From the NCBI GenBank assembly GCA_001298545.1, contig LJCX01000031.1:62001-126000 (forward strand): a DNA stretch of 64,000 bases, given 5' to 3'. The stretch is from Actinobacteria bacterium OV320. GTDB lineage: Bacteria; Actinomycetota; Actinomycetes; Streptomycetales; Streptomycetaceae. Below are positions 34,347 through 43,085 of this stretch, in pieces. A model generated the notes under the pieces. It saw only the letters and a list, made by a program, of their open reading frames with translations, was not told the DNA's origin and made no database searches. Position 1 is the first letter of the stretch. Each line of letters begins with the position of its first letter. A program made the position numbers and the translations under genes.

Positions 34347-34630
34347 TCGGCGTTGCAGAGGGCGTCGGCCTCCGCGGACATGAGTGCGTCGGCGAACGTC
34401 TTGACCATTGCGCGCAGCAGATCGGGACTCGCCGCGGCGAGGTTGTCTTCCGCGAGGGCGTGCAGGGGCAGACTGTCTGGTGCGGTCATCGTGCTGATCT
34501 CCTTCGAGGCTTCGACACTTCGAAGATCAGCCGGTGGCCGTTCATCTATGCGGGCGCCATCCCGATGCCGGAGCAAACCCCCGGATCAGGTCGAACCCGT
34601 ACACCACTTCCCTGGACGCAACCGGCCACA
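34347..34630 (-). mobile_element. IS256-family remnant (left end plus transposase N-terminus)
   Basis: From ATG 34489 about 47 codons match the start of Streptomyces IS256-family transposases (ALAEDNLAAASPDLLR, then FADALMSAEADALCNA), cut at the point where GAEYG-like sequence is expected. Upstream, a block at about 34595-34630 containing GTACACCAC and GGACGCAACC resembles an IS256 terminal inverted repeat. The other end and the catalytic domain are absent: a deletion joined this fragment to repSA. Confidence 0.7.
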
Positions 34631-35034
34631 CGGGCCGCCGCCGCTCCCTGTCTCCGTCACCGCTGCGCCGGCCCCCGGCCACTCAGCGCGCAGTACCGCC
34701 AAGCCAGGCAGCCAGGCCAGGAAGTAACTCGCCCAGGCCGACCCTGAGCAACCACGACCTCGTCGTCCGGATCGCCGCCGTTTCGATATCGGGAAACGTG
34801 GCTGATGCCGGCACGGGGTTGCTGGAGACAAACGTGACGGGTGCTCGTTCGGCGTACTCGCCGCCGTAGCTGACTTTCGGTGGCGCAGGTCAGAACTGCG
34901 CTTCCCATGACTAGACGTCAATCGCTGCCGGGCGCGCAGAAAAAGGGCCAGCTCAGGAGGGTTTTTCCCAGGCTGGCCCTTCGTCATGCTCGGGGTCGTG
35001 CCCACACGAGTGCCACTAGAGTCTCACTCGGCGA
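34631..35034. other. Gene-poor stretch between IS remnant and secreted-protein gene
   Basis: No convincing gene. Fragmentary frames on the minus strand (for example one reading SYGGEYAERAPVTF at about 34870) may be decayed coding sequence. The terminator at 34943-34981 closes the gene at 35035. Confidence 0.5.
34943..34981 (-). terminator. Terminator of the secreted-protein gene
   Basis: AAGGGCCAGC (34943-34952) and GCTGGCCCTT (34972-34981) form a perfect 10-bp stem, 54 nt past the stop of the minus-strand gene. Confidence 0.7.
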
Positions 35035-35493
35035 TCACTTGTGCATGCGTACGGTGAAGTTTTCTTCCTTGCCGGAATTCCATTTGATGATGTCCTGAAC
35101 CGACAGGTAGGCCGAATCCCGGGCCAGGCGCAACTGCTCGCTCGCGTTGTTCCATGTGTACTTGGCGTACTGGGCGCCCGCGACGTACCTGCTGGGGGAC
35201 AGCTTCTTCGACCGGCCGCCGTCCCAGGAACAGTTTTTCGTCGCGTCGTAGTCGCACTTGGAATAGGCCCTCATGTAAAGGCCGCAGCTGTCTGAAACCC
35301 ATACGTCGATGCGGCTCAGCCTGTCATTGCTTGAATACCACTTGCCTGGAAGCTTACTTGTGCTTAGGCAGGCGGCTGCCTGTTTCGCTGAGGTGAGCGT
35401 GAACGTGACCGCGAGGGAAAGCGTCAAAGCGGCCGTGATGAGCAGGGCCATGGTCCGGGATGCTGGGCTGCGGGCAGAACCGACGTGTGTCAT
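35035..35493 (-). CDS. Secreted small Cys-containing protein, element cargo
   Basis: 152 residues. Signal peptide to about residue 40 (hydrophobic 15-35, AAA cleavage region), then a mature domain of about 110 residues with Cys at positions forming two likely disulfides (C42, SDSC, SKCD, KNCS). Rich in Ser, Lys and Tyr and lower in GC than neighbours. ATG 35493 has CGGAGG 6 nt upstream. No family recognised; the size and disulfides would fit a small exported inhibitor, toxin or wall protein, but nothing decides. Confidence 0.72.
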   Translation of the reverse strand: MTHVGSARSPASRTMALLITAALTLSLAVTFTLTSAKQAAACLSTSKLPGKWYSSNDRLSRIDVWVSDSCGLYMRAYSKCDYDATKNCSWDGGRSKKLSPSRYVAGAQYAKYTWNNASEQLRLARDSAYLSVQDIIKWNSGKEENFTVRMHK

Positions 35494-36406
35494 TGCGAAC
35501 CTCCGATGGCGGGTACCAGCATGAGCATTCCGTGGTCGCAGGTCTTGTCACTTGATGGCAGGCACGATTAGCGCAGCGCGGGAGAGTTGACGACGTCGCA
35601 CTGAAGAGTGGGCGGCGAAAATCACATCCGACTCTCGCTAGTCATCAAGGTAATTCCAGTCAACGCCGGTCACCCATATGCCGCAACTGGAGGGCACTGC
35701 AGGGGATCCCGCTGGTCGGCTGTTTGCGCGACGACAGTCAACAGCGAGGATGTTAGGGAACCCAGCGCCGTCCGTCTCAGTTTCCGTCTCGTTCAGCGCC
35801 GTTCACGGCCGTTCAGGCGAGACCGAGGAGGGCAGCCGCTCCCATGACGGGCCGTTCATGAACGCAGGTGAACGCCCCCGCACGCGGCCCAACATCCCAC
35901 CAACACAGTTGGAAAGCGTGTTGGGCATCAGGCGGTGCCGACAGCTCCGTCAAGGAGATGGATGAGGGGGGTGGGGATCTACGGCTTGGAACATAGTCCC
36001 GAGGTGGCTCCCGGGGACCTTTATGCCCACCCCCCTTGACCGCGGACCTCGAAGGTTCTCTGACCGGTCTCACTCCACCAGGCAAACTAGCAAGCGGCAC
36101 TGGCAACGGCCCGGGACCAGGAGGAGCGACGGTGCCTCGCTGCGGTACAGCAACGAAGTACAGCAACCCCAGCAACCGCCAGCGACCACCCCGGCCGCCC
36201 AGCCCTTCCCCGCAGCCTGTATGACCTCAAATGACCGATCTCTACAGAGCTACGGATCAGAACGTGCCGCCCACTGTGCCCGAGTGGCGAGATCACGCCC
36301 TCTACAGGGAGCGGAGTACGGCTGTACCGTGCGCTTCGCACACATAGGAGCAGCTCAGGGCACTGGAGCCAGACCTGTGATAGCTATGCAACTTGCCACT
36401 GAGGCC
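35494..36406. other. Non-coding stretch with CGTTCA repeats
   Basis: Over 900 bases without a convincing gene. CGTTCA stands at 35790, 35800 and 35810 (10-bp phase), again at 35853 as part of the palindrome CGTTCATGAACG, with TGAACG at 35869. The rest shows only short frames without RBS or codon bias. Confidence 0.65.
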
Positions 36407-37021
36407 ATGAACACAGCATTCATCGCCGCCATTGCTGGCGTGGCTGGCGCCCTGGTGGGAGGGGTGGCCACCGTTGCCGCCGCCCGTTCCGCCAGCCGAG
36501 GATCCGTGGGTGCTGCCGCGAAATCAGGAGCCGATGCCTACGGCATGTCCGTACGACAGACACGGATGGACTCATATCAGGAGTTCGCCAAGGCTGCTCG
36601 TCTGTCGGTAAGTCAGATACAAGACGCCGCCAACTCAGTCGGGGCGTACAGCCAAAGCATCGGGGACGACGAGCGTCGCGGCGCCATCCCCTCCCTACAG
36701 GACCTTTTGGCTCAACTCGATCCGATGGGCGATGCCGCGATCCGCGTACGACTCGCCGGCCCAAAGGTCGTCGCTGAGGAGGCGTATGCAGTGCTTGAGA
36801 AGTGCGGGAACGCGCTGGGTGACCTGGAGAGCTACGTCGGACTGGTCCAAAGCAGCCCCTTCATGTCAGTAGACAGCGACGATCTCGTGATCATGACGGA
36901 AGGCCCCTTGATCCGGTACCGCGAGGTAGCAGCCTCCGTCGGAGCTGCTTCGAATGCGATCGCGAGCTTCCTTGACGTAGCGCGTGACCACTTGGACGAC
37001 TGGAATGGAAGACCCGCCTAG
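36407..37021 (+). CDS. Hypothetical single-span membrane protein, element cargo
   Basis: 204 residues from ATG 36407 (ATG 36386 is an alternative; the frame is open further upstream). One N-terminal Ala/Gly/Val-rich span (about 5-27) and a helical cytoplasmic domain. Similar arrangements (span plus helical domain of about 170 residues) are common in Streptomyces mobile regions; no function known. Codon use is less GC3-biased than the flanking core genes. Confidence 0.6.
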   Translation: MNTAFIAAIAGVAGALVGGVATVAAARSASRGSVGAAAKSGADAYGMSVRQTRMDSYQEFAKAARLSVSQIQDAANSVGAYSQSIGDDERRGAIPSLQDLLAQLDPMGDAAIRVRLAGPKVVAEEAYAVLEKCGNALGDLESYVGLVQSSPFMSVDSDDLVIMTEGPLIRYREVAASVGAASNAIASFLDVARDHLDDWNGRPA

Positions 37022-37277
37022 CGGCGTACCGAGAGCCAGGCTTGGGCGAACACTAACCCGTGCCCGGTGAGTGTCTAACTGTGTGACAACGCCGACGAAC
37101 ACCGGCGGACGATCGCGGACGTCTGCGGACTATCAGTGCGGGTGAGGAGCGCACCAGCCCAAGGCAGCCCCCCCGCCCAAGTTGCTTCGGGACGAAGAGG
37201 TCCAACCGTCTGCGTCCGTATGGACATGCCAGACTTCCGCGCAGGGACCTAGGCAACCAGCTCACCGGGGGACGACC

Positions 37278-37538
37278 ATGTCAACATCGTTTGCGGGTTT
37301 CCTGCTGCCGCTGCTGATTCTGGGCGGGACACTCTGGCTCGCCTGTGCTGTTCTCGGCCTACATGGCCTACTCCTCGGACGTATGCCAGGTCGATGGCTA
37401 CAGCGCCACGTTCGACAACCGAGACTGTGGGGAGCGGGCGCTCTACACGTTGCAGGCGGCGGGTTCGAGCATCCATCGTTGACAGTGGTCGGAATCGGCC
37501 TTGTCGCCTTGGGCCACGTAATGAAGCCAACTTCCTGA
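37278..37538 (+). CDS. Small two-span membrane protein, element cargo
   Basis: 86 residues. ATG 37278 preceded by GGGGGACG. Spans at about 5-30 and 65-80 with a basic middle (RMPGRWLQRH). No family recognised. Confidence 0.5.
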   Translation: MSTSFAGFLLPLLILGGTLWLACAVLGLHGLLLGRMPGRWLQRHVRQPRLWGAGALHVAGGGFEHPSLTVVGIGLVALGHVMKPTS

Positions 37539-37937
37539 CAATCTGAAGTCAGGCGACGCGTGCCAGATGCATGCCAGGTCACGCGGGGAACCACGGGTAA
37601 AAGCGGGGAACCCCATCGACCGTCCACCAGGCGTCTGCGCCCTCCGTCGCAGGTCAGGACCGGAGCGAACCGTAGGTACCCTCAGCTTCCCAAGCTGAGG
37701 GCTCAGGCAGCGTCATTGCGGGTCTGCCGTCGTGACTTGCTCTGGTCAACGGCACCGGCAGCGTGGCGGAGGCCGGTGGGGGTGCAGCGAGACATACGCG
37801 TGCGTGATCGAACGGCGCACCCGATGTCGTGGCTGGCTGTCGTCGGCTGAGGCACAGACGAACTCGTGTTCAGCTTGAGCGGACGTCATCGTCTCCCGCC
37901 CGCGGCCGGCGCGGCAGGACTGTGCATCCTGGGCGCC
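37539..37937. other. Non-coding stretch before DUF4265 gene
   Basis: About 400 bases without a supported gene. The DUF4265 frame is open back to 37866 but the family start is at 37938. Confidence 0.5.
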
Positions 37938-38423
37938 ATGACGAACCGCGGAGGCCCGTACGTGAAGGTGCACTTCCGGCTTGAGATCGAAGACGACTGG
38001 CCTCCGGCTTCGGTGGAGAGTTTGTGGGCTGTCGACCAAGGCGACGGCACCGCACGGCTCGACAACATCCCCTGGTTCGTCCGAGGCATCGCCTGCGGGG
38101 ACATCGTGGCAACCGAGCCCGATGATGAAGACGTCCGATGGGCCAGCGAGGTGCTTCAGGGTTCGGAGAACTGCACCATCCGCCTCATCGTGCTCCGTGA
38201 CGGCGGTTCAGGAGCCGCACGGCAGAGCGTGCTCAACGCGTTTCACGAACTCGGAGTCTGCGGCGAGGGCATAGAACGGTTCCGCATGGTCGCCCTGGAC
38301 GTCCCACCCACCGCCGATCTCGCCAAGGTGCAACGGTTGCTCAACCACGGTGTGGCCAAGGAATGGTGGGACATGGAAGAGGGGCGCATCACTGCGCAAT
38401 GGCGAGCCGCCTCCGCCGGCTGA
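37938..38423 (+). CDS. DUF4265-domain protein, element cargo
   Basis: 161 residues. KVHFRLEIEDDWPPASVESL and ARLDNIPWFVRGIACGDIV match the DUF4265 family, known from many actinobacteria and often located in mobile or toxin-immunity regions; function unknown. Cytoplasmic, single domain. ATG 37938 is the family-typical start. Confidence 0.78.
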   Translation: MTNRGGPYVKVHFRLEIEDDWPPASVESLWAVDQGDGTARLDNIPWFVRGIACGDIVATEPDDEDVRWASEVLQGSENCTIRLIVLRDGGSGAARQSVLNAFHELGVCGEGIERFRMVALDVPPTADLAKVQRLLNHGVAKEWWDMEEGRITAQWRAASAG

Positions 38424-38444
38424 CGCCGTTCACGTGACCCATGG

Positions 38445-38463
38445 CTGGGCCGTCCCTGGGCCG
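38445..38463 (+). repeat. Right 19-bp direct repeat (integrase arm-type site)
   Basis: CTGGGCCGTCCCTGGGCCG, identical to 31538-31556 and in the same orientation, 114 bp before the right gpm-like end. Confidence 0.65.
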
Positions 38464-38576
38464 TCCGGCGTCGCTCGACAGTGGCCAATGACGACCAACG
38501 GCGATCACCAGGCGCATGAGCCCACTGCCCCTGAGCTGCCAAAACCCAGCTCACCAAGATCCCCGGCAAGTTCCAT

Positions 38577-38647
38577 GGCGAGAAGAAGTAGGCACCCCCC
38601 TTTGAGTCCCCGACCTGTGGTTTCTTCGCGGGGCGGGGGCTCTTTGG
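38577..38647 (+). other. Candidate attR: displaced gpm 3' end and terminator
   Basis: GGCGAGAAGAAGTAG followed after 15 nt by a hairpin (CCCCGACCTG...GGGCGGGGGCTCTTT). Gapless alignment to 31462-31532. Probably the original 3' end of gpm, displaced when the element brought its own copy. Confidence 0.6.
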
Positions 38648-38772
38648 GGACTTCGAGGCCCGCACCGCCAACTGGGACGGAGATGGCCGACTTGCTGGTG
38701 GACCTGATCACCGAACTCGTACTGTGGGTCCGCTCGGTAGGGGAAGCGGTGTCGAGGTAGGCGGGGTAACTC

Positions 38773-39447
38773 ATGGGAAGCAAGGGCAAGTTCCTCATAC
38801 CGGCCGCCGCCGTGGCGGTGCTGCTCGCGGTCTCGGGGTGTTCGTCGCAGGACGAGCCGGCCGCCGAGGCTTCCCCGTCCGAGCTCGCTCACTACACGGC
38901 TGCTCCCGGCCCGGCCACTCCGACGCAGAGCCCGACGACGGCCGCGCCCGCGAAGTGCGTGAAGACCAGTGGCATGAGCGTCGTGCAGTTGACCGACTAT
39001 CTGAAGGAACTGCGCAGCGGCAGCGGCGAGTACCAGTCCAGGGGCTTGACCCTGGACTCCTCCGGCCTGAACTTCGCCCCGGAGGCGACCCAAAGACCGT
39101 GTGAGGCAGTCACGGTGAAGCTCGCCCGCTATTGGGTCGATGTCAAGAAGACGAGGGAGGAGACCGCCGTCAGCCCGGCCCGCTACGAGTACGACTACAC
39201 GCTGATCAACGTCACGTCCCACAAGGCCGGTCCGAAGGACGGCAGGGTCCCCGACACCGCGCCGCCGGGGGGCGCCGACTGCCAGGGCACGGTTTCGGTG
39301 GCCTACCTCGGCGAGGACATCCCGCTGAAATCCCTGCCGTACGACCTGGAGCTGAACGATACGACAGCCGCTGTCCCGGTCGAGGTGGACGGAGACGGGG
39401 TGCTGTCCGCGATCTACGTATCGCCCGTCGGCGTGGAGTCCTGCTGA
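38773..39447 (+). CDS. Lipoprotein of unknown function
   Basis: 224 residues. Lipobox AVSGC at about 19-23, Ser/Thr/Pro linker to about 60, then a domain of about 165 residues with five Cys. No family recognised. ATG 38773. Its end overlaps the convergent monooxygenase by 34 nt. Confidence 0.8.
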   Translation: MGSKGKFLIPAAAVAVLLAVSGCSSQDEPAAEASPSELAHYTAAPGPATPTQSPTTAAPAKCVKTSGMSVVQLTDYLKELRSGSGEYQSRGLTLDSSGLNFAPEATQRPCEAVTVKLARYWVDVKKTREETAVSPARYEYDYTLINVTSHKAGPKDGRVPDTAPPGGADCQGTVSVAYLGEDIPLKSLPYDLELNDTTAAVPVEVDGDGVLSAIYVSPVGVESC

Positions 39448-41396
39448 CCGCCGATTCCTTCTGGAGGGGTGTCGGGTGGGGGTGGGGGCGACGGTGTGGA
39501 CAGTGCTGTCAGGTAGGGAGGCAGGGCTGTTGAGGTGGCGGAGAGGGGGAAGCGGGTGGCGAGGTGTCCGTCGGGGCGGATGACGTAGGCGGTCGGGCCG
39601 TTGGGGTGATAGAGACGGGCGAACTCGCCGGTGGCGTCGCGGTAGACGGGGACGGGGACGGGGACGGGGACGGTGTCCGGGGTGGACAGCCCGGGGGCGG
39701 GTTCGCGGGCGAGTAGGGCGATGAGCTGGAGGTCGGGGCCGGTGGCCGCGGTGGCCTTGGCTGTCGCTTCGACGGAGTCGGCCGCGGCTGCCACCGTCGT
39801 GGGGTCCGTCGCGTAGAGGAGGACGACGTGCCCCGTGCGTTCGCGCAGGACGTCGAGCAGGCGCCAGGGGTAGGCAGACCCGGAGGCGGTCAGGCCGGCG
39901 CAGTCCGGGGCGCGGTCGCCGGGGTGGAGGGCTGCCGGGGAGTCTTCCGGGGCGCGGTCGCCCGGCCGGGGTGTTTCGGGGGAGCCGTCGAGGTGGGGAG
40001 CCAGGGGGCTGTTGCGGTAGTTGACGAGGAGTTGGGCCTCTCGGAGCAGGATGGTGCGTGGGTCGTCGGGGTCGGCCTCGATGCCCTGGGTGGCGTGGCG
40101 GACCGTCCGGCCGACGACCTCCTCGCCGATCGGGCGGCGCTCGGCGTCGTAGGTGGCCAGGAGCGCGGGTCCGGCCTCTCCCCGGATGACGAGGGCCAGT
40201 TTCCAGGCCAGGTTGCACGCGTCCTGGATGCCGGTGTTCATGCCCTGGGCGCCGGTGGGCGGATGGATGTGGGCGGCGTCGCCCGCGACGAAGACGCGCC
40301 CGTCGGCGTAGCGGGCGACGATGCGGTGGCTGATGCGGAAGACGGAGGACCACCGCAGTCGGGAGAGGACCGCCGGTGTCGGGGCGAGGCGGTCGACCAC
40401 CGCTTGGAGGTGGTGCAGCTCCGGGGCGCGACCGCCCTCCAGGCCGTGCGCCACGCCGTCGCCGGACGCCCCGCTGCCGCCGTGTGCCAGACCGTCGCCG
40501 TGTGCCAGACCGTCGCCGGGCACCCGGCTTCCGCCGGACGTCACGCTGCCGCCGGACGTCATGCTGCCGCCGGACGTCAGACCGCCGTCGGGCGTCACAC
40601 CGTCGCTGGGCGTCACACCGTCGCTGGGCGTACTGCCGGCCCCGGGCGTACTGCCGTCGGTGTCTGTCCGCGTGGAGAGTTCGGGTGGGACGAGCATCGA
40701 CATGCGGTAGCGGCCGGGGCCGGGGAGCGGGATGCAGACCAGTAGGTCGTCGGTGGAGCCGTCGGTGGCGAGGTGGCTGGAGCGGATGCCGTAGCCGTGG
40801 GGGATGTCCCAGTCCGCCTCGACGTCGCCCAGCATGTACTCCTCGTCGAAGGCCGCCCCCTCGTAGGCGAGGCCGAGCCCCTTGCGCACGGTGCTGTGGG
40901 CTCCGTCGCAGCCGATCAGATAGCCGGTCCGCACCTCTTCCTCCGTGCCGGAGGCGGTGCGCAGGCGGGCGGTGACCCCGTCCTGGTCCTGGGTGAACGA
41001 CAGCAGCTCGGTGCCGCGTTCGACCGACGTACCGAGGCCGGCGACGTACTCCTCCAGGAGGCGCTCCGTCTCGTACTGCGGTAGCGCGGCGAATGCGTAG
41101 GGCACCTCGGGCGGCAGCGTGAGCTCGATGCGCGCCCGCTCCCGGCCGTTGACGTGGATCAGCTGACCGCGCAGTACCGCGGCGGCCTCCAGGACCGTGC
41201 GGGCCAGGCCCATCCGGTGGTCCCAGATCTCCAGAGTGCGCGGCTGGATGCCAACGGCCTTCGCGTACGGGAGGCGGGCGGGCAGCCGGTCCACGAGCCG
41301 GCAGCGCACTCCCTGCCGGCGCAACTCCGCCGCGGCGCTCAGGCCGACCGGGCCGGCGCCCGCGATCAGTACGTCGGCCGTTCCGGTGCGTGTCAC
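39414..41396 (-). CDS. FAD-dependent aromatic monooxygenase (PheA/TfdB type) with repeat insertion
   Basis: 660 residues, against about 500-550 for the family. GAGPVGLS (13-20) binds FAD; the GD motif region VFVAGDAAHIHPPTGAQGMN follows at about 370; a thioredoxin-like C-terminal domain is suggested by GHVVLLYATDP. About 80 residues (241-322) are Gly/Ser/Thr/Asp repeats (SDGVTP, TSGGS, GDGLAHG units) inserted in the middle of the enzyme, coded by 15-18-bp tandem repeats at 40431-40676. The substrate is unknown; no polyketide genes lie beside it. GTG 41396 has GGGAGG 6 nt upstream. Confidence 0.85.
   Translation of the reverse strand: MTRTGTADVLIAGAGPVGLSAAAELRRQGVRCRLVDRLPARLPYAKAVGIQPRTLEIWDHRMGLARTVLEAAAVLRGQLIHVNGRERARIELTLPPEVPYAFAALPQYETERLLEEYVAGLGTSVERGTELLSFTQDQDGVTARLRTASGTEEEVRTGYLIGCDGAHSTVRKGLGLAYEGAAFDEEYMLGDVEADWDIPHGYGIRSSHLATDGSTDDLLVCIPLPGPGRYRMSMLVPPELSTRTDTDGSTPGAGSTPSDGVTPSDGVTPDGGLTSGGSMTSGGSVTSGGSRVPGDGLAHGDGLAHGGSGASGDGVAHGLEGGRAPELHHLQAVVDRLAPTPAVLSRLRWSSVFRISHRIVARYADGRVFVAGDAAHIHPPTGAQGMNTGIQDACNLAWKLALVIRGEAGPALLATYDAERRPIGEEVVGRTVRHATQGIEADPDDPRTILLREAQLLVNYRNSPLAPHLDGSPETPRPGDRAPEDSPAALHPGDRAPDCAGLTASGSAYPWRLLDVLRERTGHVVLLYATDPTTVAAAADSVEATAKATAATGPDLQLIALLAREPAPGLSTPDTVPVPVPVPVYRDATGEFARLYHPNGPTAYVIRPDGHLATRFPLSATSTALPPYLTALSTPSPPPPPDTPPEGIGGQQDSTPTGDT
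40431..40676. repeat. In-frame minisatellite in the monooxygenase gene
   Basis: Imperfect 15- and 18-bp units (for example GTCACACCGTCGCTGGGC twice, CCGCCGGACGTCATGCTG-like units) encode the low-complexity insert. Confidence 0.9.
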
Positions 41397-41700
41397 GGGC
41401 GCCTCCCGGTGTGGTGCTCGGCCCTTGGACCGGTCCCGTCACCCATGGTCACCCGGCGTCGGCCGGGCGGCGAGCGGGGCAGGTCGCCGCCACGATCGAC
41501 CGGATATTCCGATTTACGGGGTTCAGTCGATGTGGCCGGATATCGTCACCGATGCGTCACAGATCGGTCCTCGGGAGAACCCGTTCGCCTGCCCGCTCTG
41601 TCTGCGTTGACGGACGACAGGACGACACGCAGGTGGGTCGGTGGCTTGGTGGGTGCTGAGGGCCGGTGCCCTCGGCCATCGGACGGATCCGGGGGGCAGC
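41397..41700. other. Intergenic region between monooxygenase and DUF4232 gene
   Basis: Divergent promoter region of about 300 bases. No gene seen. An AT-richer patch at 41500-41560 (GATATTCCGATTTACG) may hold promoters; no clean operator was found. Confidence 0.5.
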
Positions 41701-42546
41701 ATGCGGTACGCGAGGACGAACGAGAACGCCAACACGAACAAGAACGCCAATACGAGCGCCAACAAGAACGCCAACGACAACGCCAACACGAACGCGAACA
41801 GGAACGGGAACGGGTACATGCGCTGGAACAGGTTCGGAATTCGGGGTTCCGTGATGGCGGCCGCCGTGGCCTCGGCCGCTCTGCTGGTGACGGGGTGTGG
41901 TTCGGGGGAGTCCCCCAGCGCCTCCGCGAGTCCGGCCTCCGGCAGCCCCGCCTCCGTCAGCCCCGACTCCGCGACCCCCACCCACGTGCCCTCCCCTTCC
42001 GTGACCTCCCCTTCCGTGGCCTCCGCCTCCGCGAGTGCCGCTTCCGCGAGTGCCGCCGCCGTGACGCCCGCCGTGGACAGTTCCCGGGGTGCCGCCGCTG
42101 CCGCGCCGGTCTGTTCCGTGGGGAGCCTGAAGGTCGCCGCCCGGCAGGCCGCCGATCGGCCGTCGGGTACGGGGACCGGGGCGGCGATCGTCGAGTTCAC
42201 CAACAGCTCGGCCAAGGCCTGCGTCCTCAAGGGGCATCCGACCGTCGCGGGAGCCGGCAACGGCTCTCCGGAGAAGAACGCCCCGCTCGCCGTCACGACC
42301 ACCGGATCCGCCTCGCCGGTGACGCTGGCCCCCAAGGGCAAGGCATGGGTCAAGCTGACCTTCGTACAGGTGCAGGGGGAGGCCGACGGGTTCTGCGAAT
42401 CCGGTGCGGAGCCCGTGGTGTACCCCTCGCTCGTCATCGGCCTGCCGGGCGCGGGGAAGCACCAGGTCGCCCTGGACGACGGCCAGTTCGCGCAGTGCGA
42501 CAACAAGGTGACCGTCACCGCCGTATCCGCGGTCAAGCCCACCTGA
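41701..42546 (+). CDS. DUF4232 lipoprotein with Asn-rich N-terminal extension
   Basis: 281 residues. From ATG 41701 (GGGGGG 4 nt upstream) the first 38 residues are an Asn/Ala/Thr repeat (NANTNKNAN units), then MRWNRFGIRG, a hydrophobic segment and lipobox LVTGC. A start at ATG 41818 would give a normal lipoprotein signal but lacks an RBS. After the Cys a Ser/Ala/Pro repeat linker leads into DUF4232 (about 140-280). The long repetitive extension before a lipoprotein signal is unusual. Confidence 0.78.
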   Translation: MRYARTNENANTNKNANTSANKNANDNANTNANRNGNGYMRWNRFGIRGSVMAAAVASAALLVTGCGSGESPSASASPASGSPASVSPDSATPTHVPSPSVTSPSVASASASAASASAAAVTPAVDSSRGAAAAAPVCSVGSLKVAARQAADRPSGTGTGAAIVEFTNSSAKACVLKGHPTVAGAGNGSPEKNAPLAVTTTGSASPVTLAPKGKAWVKLTFVQVQGEADGFCESGAEPVVYPSLVIGLPGAGKHQVALDDGQFAQCDNKVTVTAVSAVKPT

Positions 42547-42583
42547 CCCGGTCAGCGACCCTCGGCGGACGCTCCGGGCGATC

Positions 42584-42832
42584 TCACACCGTCAGCGGCA
42601 CCGGGTGGATCTCGTCCGCCATGTGCCCGGTGCGCTCGTGGACGCGCATGACGGCCTCCGCCGAGGGCCCTTCGGAGAGGCAGTAGACGGTTCCGGACTC
42701 CGGGTCCGCCCAGGCCCGTTCGAAGTGCACGCCCTCTTCGCCCTCGATGGCGAGGTCCGCCCGGTGGGCCTCGAGGAGCTGGTCGGCGGTGATGCCGTGC
42801 ATGTCGTGGTGGACGTCCATGAAGCGGGTCAT
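42584..42832 (-). CDS. Nickel-binding DUF4242 protein (SCO4226-like)
   Basis: 82 residues, equal in length to S. coelicolor SCO4226, a ferredoxin-like-fold protein shown to bind nickel. The signature MDVHHDMHGITADQL and HFERAWADPESGTVYCLSEGPS are present. ATG 42832; the long open frame upstream is repeat DNA (GTGCCT-type) and not coding. It neighbours a Cys-rich peptide gene and lies 39 kb from nur. Confidence 0.85.
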   Translation of the reverse strand: MTRFMDVHHDMHGITADQLLEAHRADLAIEGEEGVHFERAWADPESGTVYCLSEGPSAEAVMRVHERTGHMADEIHPVPLTV

Positions 42833-42849
42833 GACTGCCCGCCCCCTTC

Positions 42850-42960
42850 CAGTCGCCGTGCCTGTGCCTGTGCTTGTGACTGTGCGTGTGGGTGTGGGTG
42901 TGCCGTACGGGTGGCCCGTGCTGTGCCCGTGCTGTGCCTGCGTCCGCGACTTGCGCGGCC
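42850..42960. repeat. GTGCCT/GTGTGG hexamer-like repeats upstream of DUF4242 gene
   Basis: Short GT-rich hexamers recur without a gene; purine-pyrimidine alternation could favour Z-DNA. Confidence 0.7.
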
Positions 42961-43085
42961 GCACTTCCATGCTGCGCTCGCGCTCCCCGCGCGGCGACCG
43001 GACGAGGAGCGGTCCGGGCATGACGAGGGGCCCGGTGCCGGTGTCGGCGCCGGGCCCCTGGGTCACCCGCGTTCGTCGTACGGCT

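Larger units (their letters stand above)
31466..38590. mobile_element. Degenerate integrative element (AICE-like) in the gpm 3' end
   Basis: About 7.1 kb bounded by two aligned copies of the gpm end. 31462-31532 and 38577-38647 align without gaps over 71 bp (about 51 matches), covering the last codons, stop and terminator; the identical 10-bp core is AGAAGAAGTA. CTGGGCCGTCCCTGGGCCG occurs exactly at 31538-31556 and 38445-38463, just inside each end, as expected for integrase arm sites. Content: L12-like orphan, broken integrase, Xis, broken RepSA, IS256 remnant and cargo genes of atypical composition. No transfer (FtsK-like) gene remains. Confidence 0.7.

Noticed and set aside
34586..35005. 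Minus-strand frame of about 140 codons beside the IS remnant
   Set aside because: No homologous pattern or RBS; covers the terminator of the neighbouring gene.
39414..41396. Biosynthetic gene cluster around the FAD monooxygenase
   Set aside because: No polyketide, peptide or other tailoring genes are adjacent; a lone enzyme does not support a cluster.
42833..43066. N-terminal extension of the DUF4242 protein
   Set aside because: The extension is coded by GT-rich simple repeats; the family starts at the ATG at 42832 and matches the 82-residue homologue.
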